Of a stretch of 64,000 bases of DNA, positions 1 to 11,821 are shown piece by piece; positions within the stretch are counted from its first letter, which is position 1, and each line of letters opens with the position of its first letter. A program made the translations under genes and the position numbers. The notes beneath the pieces are model-generated. The model did no database searches and was not told the DNA's origin. It worked only from the letters and a program-made list of their open reading frames with translations. Origin of the DNA: Hirudo medicinalis (taxonomy: Eukaryota > Annelida > Clitellata > Hirudinida > Hirudinidae); NCBI GenBank assembly GCA_011800805.1, contig MPNW01000063.1, forward strand, positions 59,096 through 123,095, given 5' to 3'.

Positions 1-1729
1 AAAAGATCCATACAATAGTATCCATACATAGTGGCAAACCTTGAATAGTTTTCCCTGTTGTATAAGCGTTACGGGGGACATTTTGTCTAACGAATTTCCG
101 ATCTTGATGATGCTCGGACTTGTGACAATGGTCTTGGGTTCGGTCATCGCGAATCTAAAAGGAAACTCTGTCATTTAAGTGCCGTGGTCAATGCTTAGCC
201 ATCGCATGCCGGCCATTCGTTGATGGTGAATCATCGTTAGTCAGCTGAATTGCGATATACTTTTAACTGCCCCTAAGTTTTTAGAATTTCATCAAAATCA
301 TCGGCTAACAAACCCCCGCCATGGCTAGATTCCTAGAGTGCGCAGAAATTACCAACGTACGTAAAATACCAAAGCTCATTACATAATATGTTTATATTGC
401 GAGTGATTTCAATGCTCAAACGTCATTATTAAATCAGAGAGTGGATATCAAAAATTATTTATCGAGGTTACTGAAAAATATCGGTCATTACTACGTGTTG
501 TATTACGTAGATAGGGGGTCCCGACTCTTCTGATTACGTCAACGCATCCTTTTTGACGAATTTTCACCAAAAAGTCAGCAGATTTATTCCAAATTCGAAT
601 CGACAGACAACGGATATATTAACTTTTAAAAATAATTTAAGAAATATGCAAAAAACGTTGAGCAAAAGTCCAAAACAACACAAGTATGAGATGACTTAAT
701 ATGTCGAAAGCAAAGACCAAAATTGTGTCGGTTATTTTTAGTCAATTTGCTCAAACATTTATCCAGTAACAACGGTCGATCTAACAAATCAAAATATAAC
801 TAAATTAAAATTTATACCATTAATATACACGGAGAATTTCGTGATAAGCCTTTAAAGTCGAAATTGTTATTCGCAATAAGTTAGAAAATTTCAAAATTAA
901 CAGTTATTTCAAAGATGGACCTTACACTAAATTAATTACTGGAACACTTTAAGAATCATTGCGGACTATAATTAAATAGATTTATGTTTTCTTTTGGCAC
1001 TATCAACGACGGTAAGAAATAAAAGCCTACCGTGCTACTGAAATATTAAAAAACAGCAGACAATTTTGAAGATGTTCCATGTAAGTTCTAAGCTCAAAAA
1101 TTAAGTTTATAACCATTTTATTATAATTTTGGTACAAATTATCAAGTCGGTATAGTTGTGGTAACATAAAAGTAGTATCTCTTAAGTATGACGGACTTTA
1201 TAATTTAATAACATAAAAAAACACATCATCCTGCCAAATTTGTAAGAAAGTAATTAAGGCATTACGTAGAACGTTTCCATTGGGAATTTGACAATAAAAC
1301 AAAGCATTTTATATGCAAATGAGATTACAAACTTGGGTTTTTCATTCCATCAAATCCTTGCGCTGCAAAATCAAGTGTCTATTTGATATTTTTGTAAAAT
1401 TTGTGAATAACATTACTTAAAATTACATTTAAATATTATTGTCCTACTTTGATTTCCTAAAAGCCACATATTGTATATTCGCAATTCAAAATTTCAAAAT
1501 GCGCTTCAAGTTCCTAACCAGAGATAATCTTAAATAAATAATTTTTGCGACAAAAATATTTGCAATCAAAATTGCAATGTACAAATTTTATAACAATTAA
1601 AAACCAATTACGTTCTTTTACCTAATATGACATAACCAATAGAATACAATAGTATGAAAGCACGTTCTCCCAGCGCGTGCAATTGGTGTGTACTTGGGAC
1701 TTACGTATAGAGGTCCTATTTCAGCGAAG
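1..1729. other. AT-rich stretch without recognisable gene
   Basis: I see no open reading frame with coding character, no RNA gene and no repeat array here on either strand. The sequence is strongly AT-rich with scattered homopolymers. The 3' part should contain the promoter and 5' UTR of the HPRT-like gene whose first ATG is at 1730, but no individual element can be defined. Confidence 0.5.
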
Positions 1730-3000
1730 ATGAATTCGGTTATTAAGGTGAGGAGAATTTGGAGATTGCATCTTTGTCGTTTGCAGTTTATTTTGTATTT
1801 TAGTTCCTTTTAATTTATGTTGGTTTTAAGTTTTATTTCTTATGCGGAAGCTTACTTGAAATTAAATTGATTTACTTAGTAGTGACTAGTGCAATTGAGA
1901 TGATTTCGCTTAAATATGCAGGCTAGGAACTATTTTTCTTTATTTCTTTGATTTTTTTTTTGTGGATTTTTGCTAAATCGTAATTAGAAAACATTAGAAA
2001 AGTTGGTTCCAATAAAATCAATTTTAATTTAATTAACATCAATGAGATAAAGGTGGCTGGAATTTTAATCTCAACTTCTCATGCTTGAATAATTTTTGCT
2101 TTCAATGAAGTAGTAATCTATTCTTAATAAATTATTGGGATACAAGGCGATTTCATTTAAAAGCTCGACGAAGAATACAAGGGATATGCTCCAAATCTGT
2201 TCAGCCTCCCAAATCATTATGAAAGATGTGTGAGCTCCGTTCTCATTCCTTATGGGTTTATTAAGGACAGGTAACTTATTTTATGATTTGATTTGATATT
2301 TCTTTGTTACTTCTTTGCATTTTGAACTTGAAAATCCAGATATTTAATTCTCATAATCTGCTACCACATGGTACCATCTTGTATTGTTAAAATATTTACT
2401 TTCAACAAAACTCTCTCAAAAGACATGAATATAACTTCTTGCCCATCTGTTCGAGAGATTGATGTCAATTACGTCCGGCCCGATAAGCTCGTCTGACCCG
2501 TGTCGAATAACTTACGAACAATTAGCATAAATTATCTTAATCAGGGTCGAGAAGTTGGCAGAGGAGATTTCGGAAATCTACGCCAAGGAGGAGTTCCTGG
2601 TGTGCGTGTGCGTCCTCAAGGGAGCCTTCCGGTTCTACTGCGACCTCGTCCAACATCTGAAGAATGCCATCAGGCATGCCGACAGGCCAACCATTCTCGA
2701 CTTTGAGTTCATCCAGCTCAGCAGCTATAGGGTAATTTGGCGATGAATATTCATGAAACTGATGGTTGTCGAAAGGTCGATTAGGCCGATGAGTGTTATG
2801 TTGGTTGATAATGAAGGAAAAAATAAAATTAAATGAGTGGGCTGATGGATGCTAATTTATGATAATGAGATGAGTAGCCACTTGATTGGTGGTGGTTAAT
2901 TTGATGGTTCAGGATATTAAATCTTTATGTTAATGAACCAAATGTCAACTAGCGACTTTCTTTGAACAGGCTCGAGTTACGTTGAGTACAAACTGTACAG

Positions 3001-3041
<41 letters not shown>

Positions 3042-4479
3042 GCTACAATACATAATTATGATAAATATTTTAAATATTCGTTATTTATATTCTCTATTTG
3101 ATAACTTTAAAATGTCGACCAATCATTTGTAATGGATAATTTTTAAAACGTCATCCAATCAGAATGACGAAAACACTGGAACCGTGAACTTCCTCTCCGC
3201 CAAATCCATCTTCAAGAACTTCGCCGGGAAAGTGAGTCGAGTTCTTTTGAATAAATTATCATAATTGGGTGTTTAATAATAATTTATGTCAAACATCCAA
3301 TTGGACGTTGAATGTGCATTTAATTTCAGATAGTTTCAGATAAATAGTTTAAAATAAATACATTAGTTTATCAATTCATCGGCCATCGTTTCTTAAATTT
3401 AATTTTTTTTAAATTTTACTCTCAGAATGTGTTGATCATCGAAGACATCGTGGAGTCCGGGGCGACCATGCTGCAGCTCATCGATGCCCTCGATGAATAC
3501 AAGTGCAAATCCATCAAGTCCGTCAGGTGGGCAGCGAGACGACGACGATGATACTGATGGTGATGGTGATGATGATGATGATGATGATTCTAATGGTGAC
3601 GATGATAATATCAATGATGTTAAATGGGTTAGAATTCTAGGTTATTACTTTGCTCGTTTGTCGTCCATGGTGTGTTCTGTGTTCTGTTAACGTGCGTGTG
3701 GTCGGATCGATGATTGACTGCCGCACACATCCATCTCTGCCCATCTGTCAATTTCGACATTTCAATTCTTCCGTTGCAGCCTCCTCATCAAAAGCAAGAA
3801 GTCGACGAGCGCGTACAAGCCGGACTGTGAGTTTTGACTTCTTTCATGGTATGACGTCGCCAATGTCACAGTAATAATGATAATGATATTGCTGATATCA
3901 TAATGATAATGATAGTGGTATTGTTGATGTCATGGTAATAATGATAATATTCATTGGACATTGGCCTGCTGCACGATGGAAGTTATATTTAATGTATAAC
4001 AACAACAACAACAACAATAATAATAATTATAATACTAATAATAAGGTTTGAATTATTTATTTGAATTATTTTTTATCCAATCAAGTCGTGGGCTTCGACG
4101 TCCCTGACAGGTTCGTCATAGGTTACGGCTTGGATTACAACGAGGTCTTCAGGGACATGGATGTGAGTGCACGGTTTCTATTTGAGTTTACTTATATTTT
4201 GATTGATTTCTCGATTTGTTTGTTTATTGATTCTTAGATATCAGTGCTAATTTTTTTTTAAATTATTGATTTTTATAACAAATCGTGACCGAGTCGAGAG
4301 GGAATCGATCCGTAGCTTTTAACGTATCCATATCTTGTTGTATTATGTTACACGTGTTGTGTTGTGATTGTTGTCAATGTAATTAATTCACATTTGTGCT
4401 TTATTTATCACCGACACAGCACATTTGCGAGATAAGCAAGGAAGGTTTGGACAAGTACAGAGTGAAGGAGGCAAACTAA
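1730..4479 (+). CDS. HPRT1: Hypoxanthine-guanine phosphoribosyltransferase-like, 8 exons
   Basis: This is a purine salvage enzyme, cytosolic in known relatives, that joins hypoxanthine or guanine to PRPP. Exons are 1730-1747, 2164-2270, 2545-2731, 3163-3231, 3426-3526, 3780-3826, 4086-4162 and 4420-4479. All phases join, giving 221 aa (human HPRT1 is 218). Exon 2 carries LFSLPNHYE and LIPYGFI, as in HPRT N-termini. Exon 3 has the pyrophosphate loop region VLKGAF. Exon 5 has the PRPP-binding motif [12 protein letters not shown]. Exons 6-8 carry [29 protein letters not shown] and the C-terminus. The oddity is in the PRPP motif: human EDIIDTGKT is EDIVESGAT here, so the usual catalytic-base Asp137 is Glu and Lys140 is Ala. 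The second Gly of LKGG is also Ala. Asp193, Lys165, Phe186 and Arg199 equivalents are kept. It could be HPRT1 proper or a diverged PRTFDC1-type paralogue. The first exon codes for only six residues and is the least certain. Confidence 0.92.
3003..3040. repeat. (AAT)n microsatellite
   Basis: About 12-13 uninterrupted AAT units lie in intron 3 of the HPRT-like gene. Confidence 0.95.
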
Positions 4480-5157
4480 GTATAATCTCTCCCTTCAAAA
4501 GCAACCGGCAGGATTCCCCACGTTCGATTATCTCTCCTGTCTTCACGATCGTTTCGAGCAACTACTAATGCCAATAGAAGATTTTCTCTTTTTTCTTCGT
4601 CTTGGATATGTTTTCCTGTGTTTGTAAAATTTATCGAGTGTGTTCGATGTCTGTGTTTATAATGAAATCTGCAGGATTATCGATTATGGTGTTGATACTT
4701 TAGGCAATTCGAATTGAAAACTGCTCGAGTTTAGTTCTTTGGCATCGATTGGTTTGTTCACGATAGATTCGTCGATTGTTTGTTCGCAATGAACTTGTTC
4801 AAGCCTTTTCAGTCAAATAAGCGGCTGTCTTAACTCTTGGCGTGCTCCTGTTCAATACCTTGTGAAATCATTTTGCATGAAGCTATCTCAGCTAATCTTT
4901 TATTTATGTGGTGAGATTTGAAAAGATGTGATTTCCTTTTTAAAGCGTTATTTTCAGCTAACGTCGGCTACCGAACATTGCAGGGCGATGCACTCGCAAA
5001 ACACTTAAAAGTTTATTGAAGAAACTATCAAAGTCGAAGGTTTGAAATCAGCAGTAAACGAAGAATTAATTTGACGACAAGAAATACATTTTCGATAAGC
5101 AGCAGTTTTGTGCAAAACACTGAAAAATATGGAAGACCGATATGGACCGGGTGAGAA
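4480..5157. other. Tail-to-tail intergenic region, HPRT to DAW1
   Basis: The two genes converge on these 678 bp, which should hold both 3' UTRs. On the minus strand an AATAAA polyadenylation signal lies at 5017-5012, about 140 bp after the DAW1 stop. I found no clear AATAAA for the plus-strand gene. No other gene was seen. Confidence 0.5.
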
Positions 5158-6197
5158 TCAGGACATGAGTTTCCAAATCCTGCATGTGTTGTCCTTGGAG
5201 CCTAAAAATATTTACGTTTAAGAAACAAATGTCTAAACATTTATAATTTTTACAATAATTGTTTAGTTTTAGCCCAGCTGCTGGATCCTATTTTTTGATG
5301 GTCTATAAATGTTGCCACTGACCTGTAATGATAGTGTTTCCCTCATAGTTGAAGGCACAGCTGAAAATGTCGTCAGTGTGTCCTTCGAGGACCTGCCTGC
5401 AAGCACCTGTGTCGGGGTCCCAGACCCTGGCCGTTGTGTCCGTGCTGACCGTGAGGATCTTCGTGCCTTGTGGGTTGAAGCAAATCTGGGGGATGGGTGG
5501 ATGGTGGATGAAAGAGTAAATTTGTCAGGAGTGAGGATGACAATGAATTCAACGATAAATACAAAAATGTTTGGGTGACATGATAATTGTCATTGGTCAC
5601 AATGCTTCTCTATTTTGAGTCTTTGACTGTCAGCTGCAGACCATGAAGCTACATCAATAAGCATTAATAAATCTTGGAACCTTTGACACTTCATTCTCGT
5701 GTCCTTCGAGAATCGAGATTGGCTGTTGAGTCAGGGCGTTGTAGACACGCCCTGTGCCATCCAGAGAGGCGGAGACGAGGTACTGCCCTGTGAAGTCAAA
5801 TCCTACATCAAGTACCTGATCCTTGTGGTGCATCAGAGTCCCAATGCATGAGCCTGCCCAAGAATTAATTAACATGACACAATCGCTGACTTCAAAGGAT
5901 GAATAAATATGAAAACTAATATATGAAAATATATTTTGGAAGTCCCAAAATGAGCCATGAAAATAATTAGTTTATCCAAAGCAGCGACCGCTTCCGGCAT
6001 CCCAGAGTTTGACAGTGTTGTCCATCGAGCCCGTGGCCACGAGGGAGCAGTCCCAGTTAAACTGGGCGTTGCTTATTTCTGCCTTGTGTCCAATCAGGGT
6101 ATGGATACGTCTGATGAATAATTGAAACGGTTGATTTTGTCATTTATCTGAACATAGTTTCTAAAAATTACTTTTAATCATAAGTCTATTTCCATTA

Positions 6198-6231
<34 letters not shown>

Positions 6232-8271
6232 CTCAATGAGTAAAATAAACAAAGATGTCATCGATGATTGTCCGCATCCGTACGACATCGTAAATAGGTC
6301 CATGAAGTGACTAATTCGAACCGATCGACATTAAAACATTAGCGTTGATAAGCTGATAAAAATCATAATGAGCAGTGAGTCATTTACTTCCCAGTGTTGA
6401 CATCCCATATGCAGACGGTGTGGTCGAAAGAGCTGGTGATGACTCGAGACCCACAGGTATTGAAGGAGAGGGTAATGATCTCTTTGGTGTGGCCCTGGTT
6501 GTCCAAGGACAGACGACAGAGTTAATTCACAACTAATTCTAATTAGTTCACAGAATGTATTATTACAGGTTAGAACTGTTTATGATGGAACTATAGAAAT
6601 AGAATTTTAATATATTATATTATGATTCATTAATCACATTTGTAGTGAAATTATTTAATTTTCATAATTAATTCTGTCATTACTATCATTTAATAAATTT
6701 TAGATTTTAAAATTATTTAATTTTATTAACATTAAAAAGAATTTATTCAAGATTCCTAACCAGGAGCTGGCAGATTTCAACTCCCGTTTCGAGGTCCCAT
6801 ATTTTTGCCGACTTGTCGAGGCTGCCCGTGGCCAGGCTGGTGCTCTGAGGGTTGAATGCCACGGAGGTCTACGGAAGATTTATACGTATCGTTTCATTAG
6901 CGTAACGAGCGTAATCAACATACCGTATTATTCGTTTCATCAATGCAATGAGCAATTGATTTCTAAACAGAAAATATTTACTGTACCTATTATGCTCAGT
7001 AATTGTGCTATTACTGCTAACTTATTACTGTACATTAGTTTTCATAATGTATGATTAACTGCTACTCACAATTCCACCTTCGTGACCTCTCATGGTGTAA
7101 TAGCATTTTCCGGACTGCGAGTTCCACAACTTGCACGTCTTGTCGAACGAGCCGGTAACTATCTTGTCTCTGTAAAATGACCGAAGCTTTGCAATCAAGG
7201 ATGTCCTGATGTCAAACTCATTCGAGGTTTTCAATAAATTTGGCAATTATGCTAAACAAGCATGGATTTTATTTAAGTGATGAATCGTACATCACATTTT
7301 GCATCGTGCCGCTGTCGATTGATAACATTCGAGCAAAGTATAAAAATGGCCATTTACCCAAAAGGGTTGTTGAAAGCAATGGCATAGACAATATCCTTGT
7401 GGCCCTCCAAACTCAGCAGTTCTTCACCAGTGTCCGTGGCCCAGACTTTGCAAGTTCGGTCGTAACTGCCAGTTATGAAGCTGCACAACAGTCACCGAAT
7501 ACATCATCATCATCAATAAAAAACCCAGAAGCCTGTTGTCTAATTTGTAATTTGTGGAGCAATATCAGTGCCTTTACTTACTTGGAACCAGATTTGTTGA
7601 AAGCGAGATTGGTCAGGGGTAAAATATGGGCTCTCAGTATCTGAATTAATATATAGATGTTTCAAAAACTGTTATCTGAAAACGTATTTATTATTTGTTA
7701 TAAAATTGATATTAAAAAAAAACTAATGGCAAGTTATCATAATAAGATCGAATGAGTGAATGATTGAACTATGAAGGTTCAAGGTCTTCAACCTTGAAAA
7801 GTCTGAATTTTTGATTTTCTGGCTGCACAAGTTTCTCTTGCAACTCTGAGGTTTAGGAATATTAAAAAAAAATTGGCTTAAAATTAGTAATTAGTAAATG
7901 CTGTCAAACGGAATAATGACCATACTTTTGATAAGTTGCTTAACTTGGTCATGCTTAGATTTCGTAATGAGAATTTCTTTTTGTGCGATTTCTTTAACGA
8001 CCTCGTCGACGTCAGTACTTTAAATCAATTGAAATTCAAAATATAGTTAAACTTTAATAAGTAACTGTTGTTTTGTTAAATATAAAACGAGAATTCATAC
8101 TCTGGTCTGAGATCAAGTAAGTCAATAGATTTTGTCTTCAGTAAACCGCCTTGTTCGTATTCCAAAATAATTCCTAAAATTTTAACTTATTAAATATATG
8201 CTTCATAAAACAGAAATCCAACTATTTATACCTGGGGGATAATAACGCAAAAGAAATCTCTTAAGTTTCAT
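5158..8271 (-). CDS. DAW1: Dynein assembly factor with WD repeats (DAW1/WDR69), 13 exons
   Basis: In known animals DAW1 is a cytoplasmic factor needed to deliver outer-arm dynein to motile cilia. Exons in gene order are 8271-8232, 8173-8101, 8017-7926, 7845-7793, 7640-7582, 7480-7358, 7169-7070, 6868-6761, 6494-6388, 6110-5989, 5853-5681, 5485-5323 and 5201-5158. Phases join throughout, giving 418 aa against 415 in human. The N-terminus [14 protein letters not shown] and the next segment with [10 protein letters not shown] are near-identical to vertebrate DAW1. Then follow about eight WD40 blades, seen as [69 protein letters not shown] and [10 protein letters not shown], each preceded by a GH dipeptide. 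Start chosen because the conserved N-terminus begins there. Its presence implies that the organism builds motile cilia or flagella. Confidence 0.96.
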
Positions 8272-8873
8272 TTTTGAACAAGTAACCTAGCGTTTCGGTT
8301 GCCATAAGAACAGATCCATCTTTAAACTTACTTCAGAGATGCGCACACAAACTCAATCAAAATATCATTAAGTAATAAAGTTTTAATAAGCTTCCCATAA
8401 TTTATATAATATAATAATTCAACTAAAAAAATTTATTGGTAAATCAAATTTTATTCACGAATCAAACAAAACATACACATTGTCCCATATCAAAAACTCA
8501 ACCGCTTATTTCAGGAGACCTCACAAACTGGTCGGAACATGATCCAAGCGAAGCTTCTCACTCAGCCAAGAAAATGAGCCACAGAAGGAAAGTGATGATA
8601 CAAAATGAGGCTCCAAACATTCAGAAGGAGAATTAACTTAATCTTCCGAGAAAAGTAAGGTTTCGCAAGCAACTAACCGGTAACGAACATATTTGCGCAA
8701 GATCAAAACTACGCGCCGAATGAGAAAAAAAAATCGAATTAAGGGTTTATTTAAATTTGATGCAAGAAACAGCAAGCGAAGAACAATGCTTGCTTTCCAA
8801 TTTGCTCATAGTTTGTGTTTAGCGCACTTAACAATATCTGCACACAAGCGTTCTGTGCGATCTTGACCTTTTC
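8272..8873. other. Intergenic region, NUFIP1 3' end to DAW1 5' end
   Basis: The two minus-strand genes are separated by about 600 bp. It contains a minus-strand AATAAA at 8751-8746, about 120 bp beyond the NUFIP1 stop, and must hold the DAW1 promoter near 8272. A short plus-strand open frame at 8436-8636 has no recognisable homology. Confidence 0.5.
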
Positions 8874-11373
8874 TTATATGACTTCGCTGCTGATTTGCCC
8901 TTGGTCTTCTGACTGTTTTTTCTCTTGAAATTTAGTTGCGAAAAATGCTGCAACCTGGAGCATTACAGTCATCTCGTGCTTGATGTCCCTTTCCACAAGC
9001 TGAAAATTTTAAAGCAAATTTAAATTTTCTCCAATAACTGCAAAATTGGGTCTTTTGTGTGGGAAAAAAAAACATAAATTGATCTAAAGAAGTATTGGAG
9101 TATAGAATTACCTTCTTGGACAACGGTTCCCTTCTCTGACCGACTCGTTTCTGAAAACCTTCGTGTCGTTGCGGCCGATTTTTTTCTGCCCTACCATGGT
9201 TCGACAAGAGTTCAGCTTCGGTCGGCTTAACCTTGGCATTGTCTCCTTCCGGAATGACGGGCTCCAATGGAATGTTCATTGTGGTTTGGCACGCTTCTGG
9301 TTTTTCCAGATGTGAAGGAAACTCCTCTGGGGCATCATCAGATATTAATTGGGTTTCACTGACGGTTCTCTCCGGCAAAGCCGAGGAATCAGTTTGAACT
9401 GCAATCTTCTCCACTTCTTCAGGGAGAATTGTCGGGAAATTACAAGGAGCTTCTGTTGCATTAACTTTAATCTGGAAATTATTAAAGTATTTTTGTAACC
9501 AATAGTATTAATATTAGTGTTGATATTATTTAATTTTGGCTGCTAATAATGATAATTAATTTATACGGTTCCTTAAACATCGGAGAGTGATCATTGCTTA
9601 CTACGTGAGCCTCTAGCAAAAAGAACAAAGTTATTTTGTTTGTTTACCAATTATTAGCAGTTCAAAAAACTTTAAAATACCTCAGTCTCTGGCCAGTCTT
9701 GGCCGCCTTGTTGCAGGTCCTGAGGTGGGAAATGCCCTCGTCCTTGGAATCTTTGCTTCCTCCGGTCGATCCAGTTATTTCCGAACTTCCTTTAACAGGA
9801 ATTTAACATCATAATTAAATGCTTTCAAATTATCACAACAATAATATGCACCAATTATAATTATGTTAATGTTTTGAATTATTGTTCCAATTCTCAAAGT
9901 AATGATTAGCAAACCAACCAAAAAATGTTAAACTTAAAATTAGCAAATGTTGATCAACAACTTTTAATTGACAAACAATTATCCTTTGCTAAAGTTTTAT
10001 TCTTCCGCTCACCCTCTCCCTCTTCCTCTCCTGCCGACAAATTCGCCTCTCTCGATGGCTTCCTGTCTTTCTTTTTCCTTCTTGGCGATGTTCTCCTTGG
10101 TTGGGTAATTCCTGCAATGAAAAGCAGAGCAGTGAAGCCAGTACACCCCAGCATTACTATATCTTTTATCTTTTATATTTGTTATTGTTATTTTATCAGC
10201 ATGTTAACAAATATTATGCGATTCATAACTACAACTGATGACAGCGTTACTGCTATTAACACAAATACCAATATTGCCAAATAATATAACGATATTTATC
10301 ATCGATTGTATGAAATAATCACCTCTTTCTTTCTTCTTTCCATTCTTCAATATTTTTCACTGACTCCAACTTTGAGGCATAACCACTCAGATGGACCTGG
10401 ATGGAGAGTCGAATAATTAACTTATTGCCATAATTATCTTGAACATAATTAGCGTAACATTAATATTAAGTCTCACGACATGCAAAAGCATTCCCAACTT
10501 ACGTGCTCGACGTGCATGTTCACCAACTTCTCGTGTGCGACAAACTCACATCCCTCGAATCTGCACTGAAAGCAGAATAAAAGTCAATCAGATTCATAAT
10601 TGTGCACGAGTTAGTGTTTGTTAATAAATAAGCAAATTAAAATTAACTCAATGGGATGGTGTTCATTAACTTAACTGATTAGTCACACAATTCAAACATT
10701 CCAATGAACTTTTTGCCAACCTTGACATGAGCATCAACATGGATCTTGTATTGTTCCTCGCTTTTAAAGCCCCTGTTGCAAGTGTCGCAGGAGAATTTGT
10801 TGTTCTCGGGGAGGTCCCTTTTGTCGGCTTTCTGTTTCTTGTCCTGCTGGTGTAACCATTTTTATTTTAACCTGATATCTGCAATATTTGTAAAAGACCA
10901 TCCGACCAGGTATTTTCTGTTTTATTTTACTTGATTATGAAACAAAAAAATAGGTTTCAAAAATGCAGTAACAAGATGTTTCTTACATTCTCAATTTGTG
11001 AACCATACGAGTCGTATTTGCGCTTTCTTCCACTGTTATCATTCCAGTTCTGTTGATGTCCATTGAAAGGTTGTCTGAAATTTTGTCGCCCTCTGTTATT
11101 GTGCCCGTTGAAATGCCTTGGACCTTGATTAGGCCAACCGCCTCTGGGAGACTGATAGGGCATTGGTGGAGAATAGTAAGGTCCATTTTGCGACGGTGGA
11201 TACCTAGGAGAGTAACCAGGATACGTTGGAGGAGGAAGAGGGCCTGGCGGGTAACCCGTAGGAGCTGCATAGCTAGGTGGAGGTGTGTGATAGTAAGGAG
11301 GTGGTCCATAAGGAGGATGGCCAGGATAACCCGCCTCGGCGTGGCCGTGATAATACCCATTGTTATAAGACAT
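8874..11373 (-). CDS. NUFIP1: NUFIP1-like RNA-binding zinc-finger protein, 8 exons
   Basis: NUFIP1 is a nuclear adaptor that holds the 15.5K/SNU13 protein and the R2TP chaperone during box C/D snoRNP assembly, and binds ZNHIT3. Exons are 11373-10987, 10846-10721, 10565-10503, 10396-10323, 10111-10013, 9789-9681, 9471-9112 and 8999-8874, giving 447 aa (human 495). The first 129 residues are a low-complexity Tyr/Pro/Gly region ending in an Arg/Asn-rich part. Exon 2 holds a C2H2 finger (CDTCNRGF, then HVDAH). Exon 3 has the second Cys/His element (CRFEGCEFVAHEK). Exons 4-5 carry the family signature around IEEWKEERKR-NYPTKENI, the SNU13-binding region. The last exon keeps DIKHEMTVMLQ, matching the conserved NUFIP1 C-terminus that contacts ZNHIT3. 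Exon 7 is acidic and poorly conserved. The exon 5/6 junction was chosen to keep the basic, Gln-rich reading of exon 6. Confidence 0.9.
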
Positions 11374-11821
11374 ACTTAGTAACTTAATTTCTTTGACTCA
11401 AAATGTACAAGCAACCAGACATGCGATGGACGATAAGACAAACAACATTGACCAAGAAACTCCGAAGAAAATACAAATGTTTATTATCATTCAACCTATT
11501 TACTCAATAAATATTTAAATTGCCGTGACTACTTTATTCAAGCCAATTAAAATTAATTTTAATATGATTTTTACATTTATAAATTATTTCAACCAAAGGT
11601 CTTTGTTTTCGAACATTATTAATTGGCAGCTGGTTGAGAGGTGACAATTTCGTGTAGATTAAATTGTACTGGTATGTCATTTAATATGTATAGCTCTTGT
11701 AAAAGAATATGCATTCGCACTCTCTTTTAGCGTTTTTTTTGTGCTTATTTTAATCAGCATTGCCAAACAATTCCTGACAAAATAGTTACATCAATAATAC
11801 ACCGAATACTCTTTTAGAACC
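11374..11821. promoter_or_regulatory. Shared divergent promoter region, NUFIP1/OPA1
   Basis: Only 448 bp separate the ATG codons of the minus-strand NUFIP1-like gene and the plus-strand OPA1 gene, so both promoters and both 5' UTRs must fit here. The sequence is AT-rich. I see no convincing TATA box or defined factor site. Confidence 0.5.

Noticed and set aside
11053..11379. Plus-strand Arg/Trp-rich open frame of 108 codons
   Set aside because: It is antisense to the Tyr/Pro/Gly-rich first exon of the NUFIP1-like gene.
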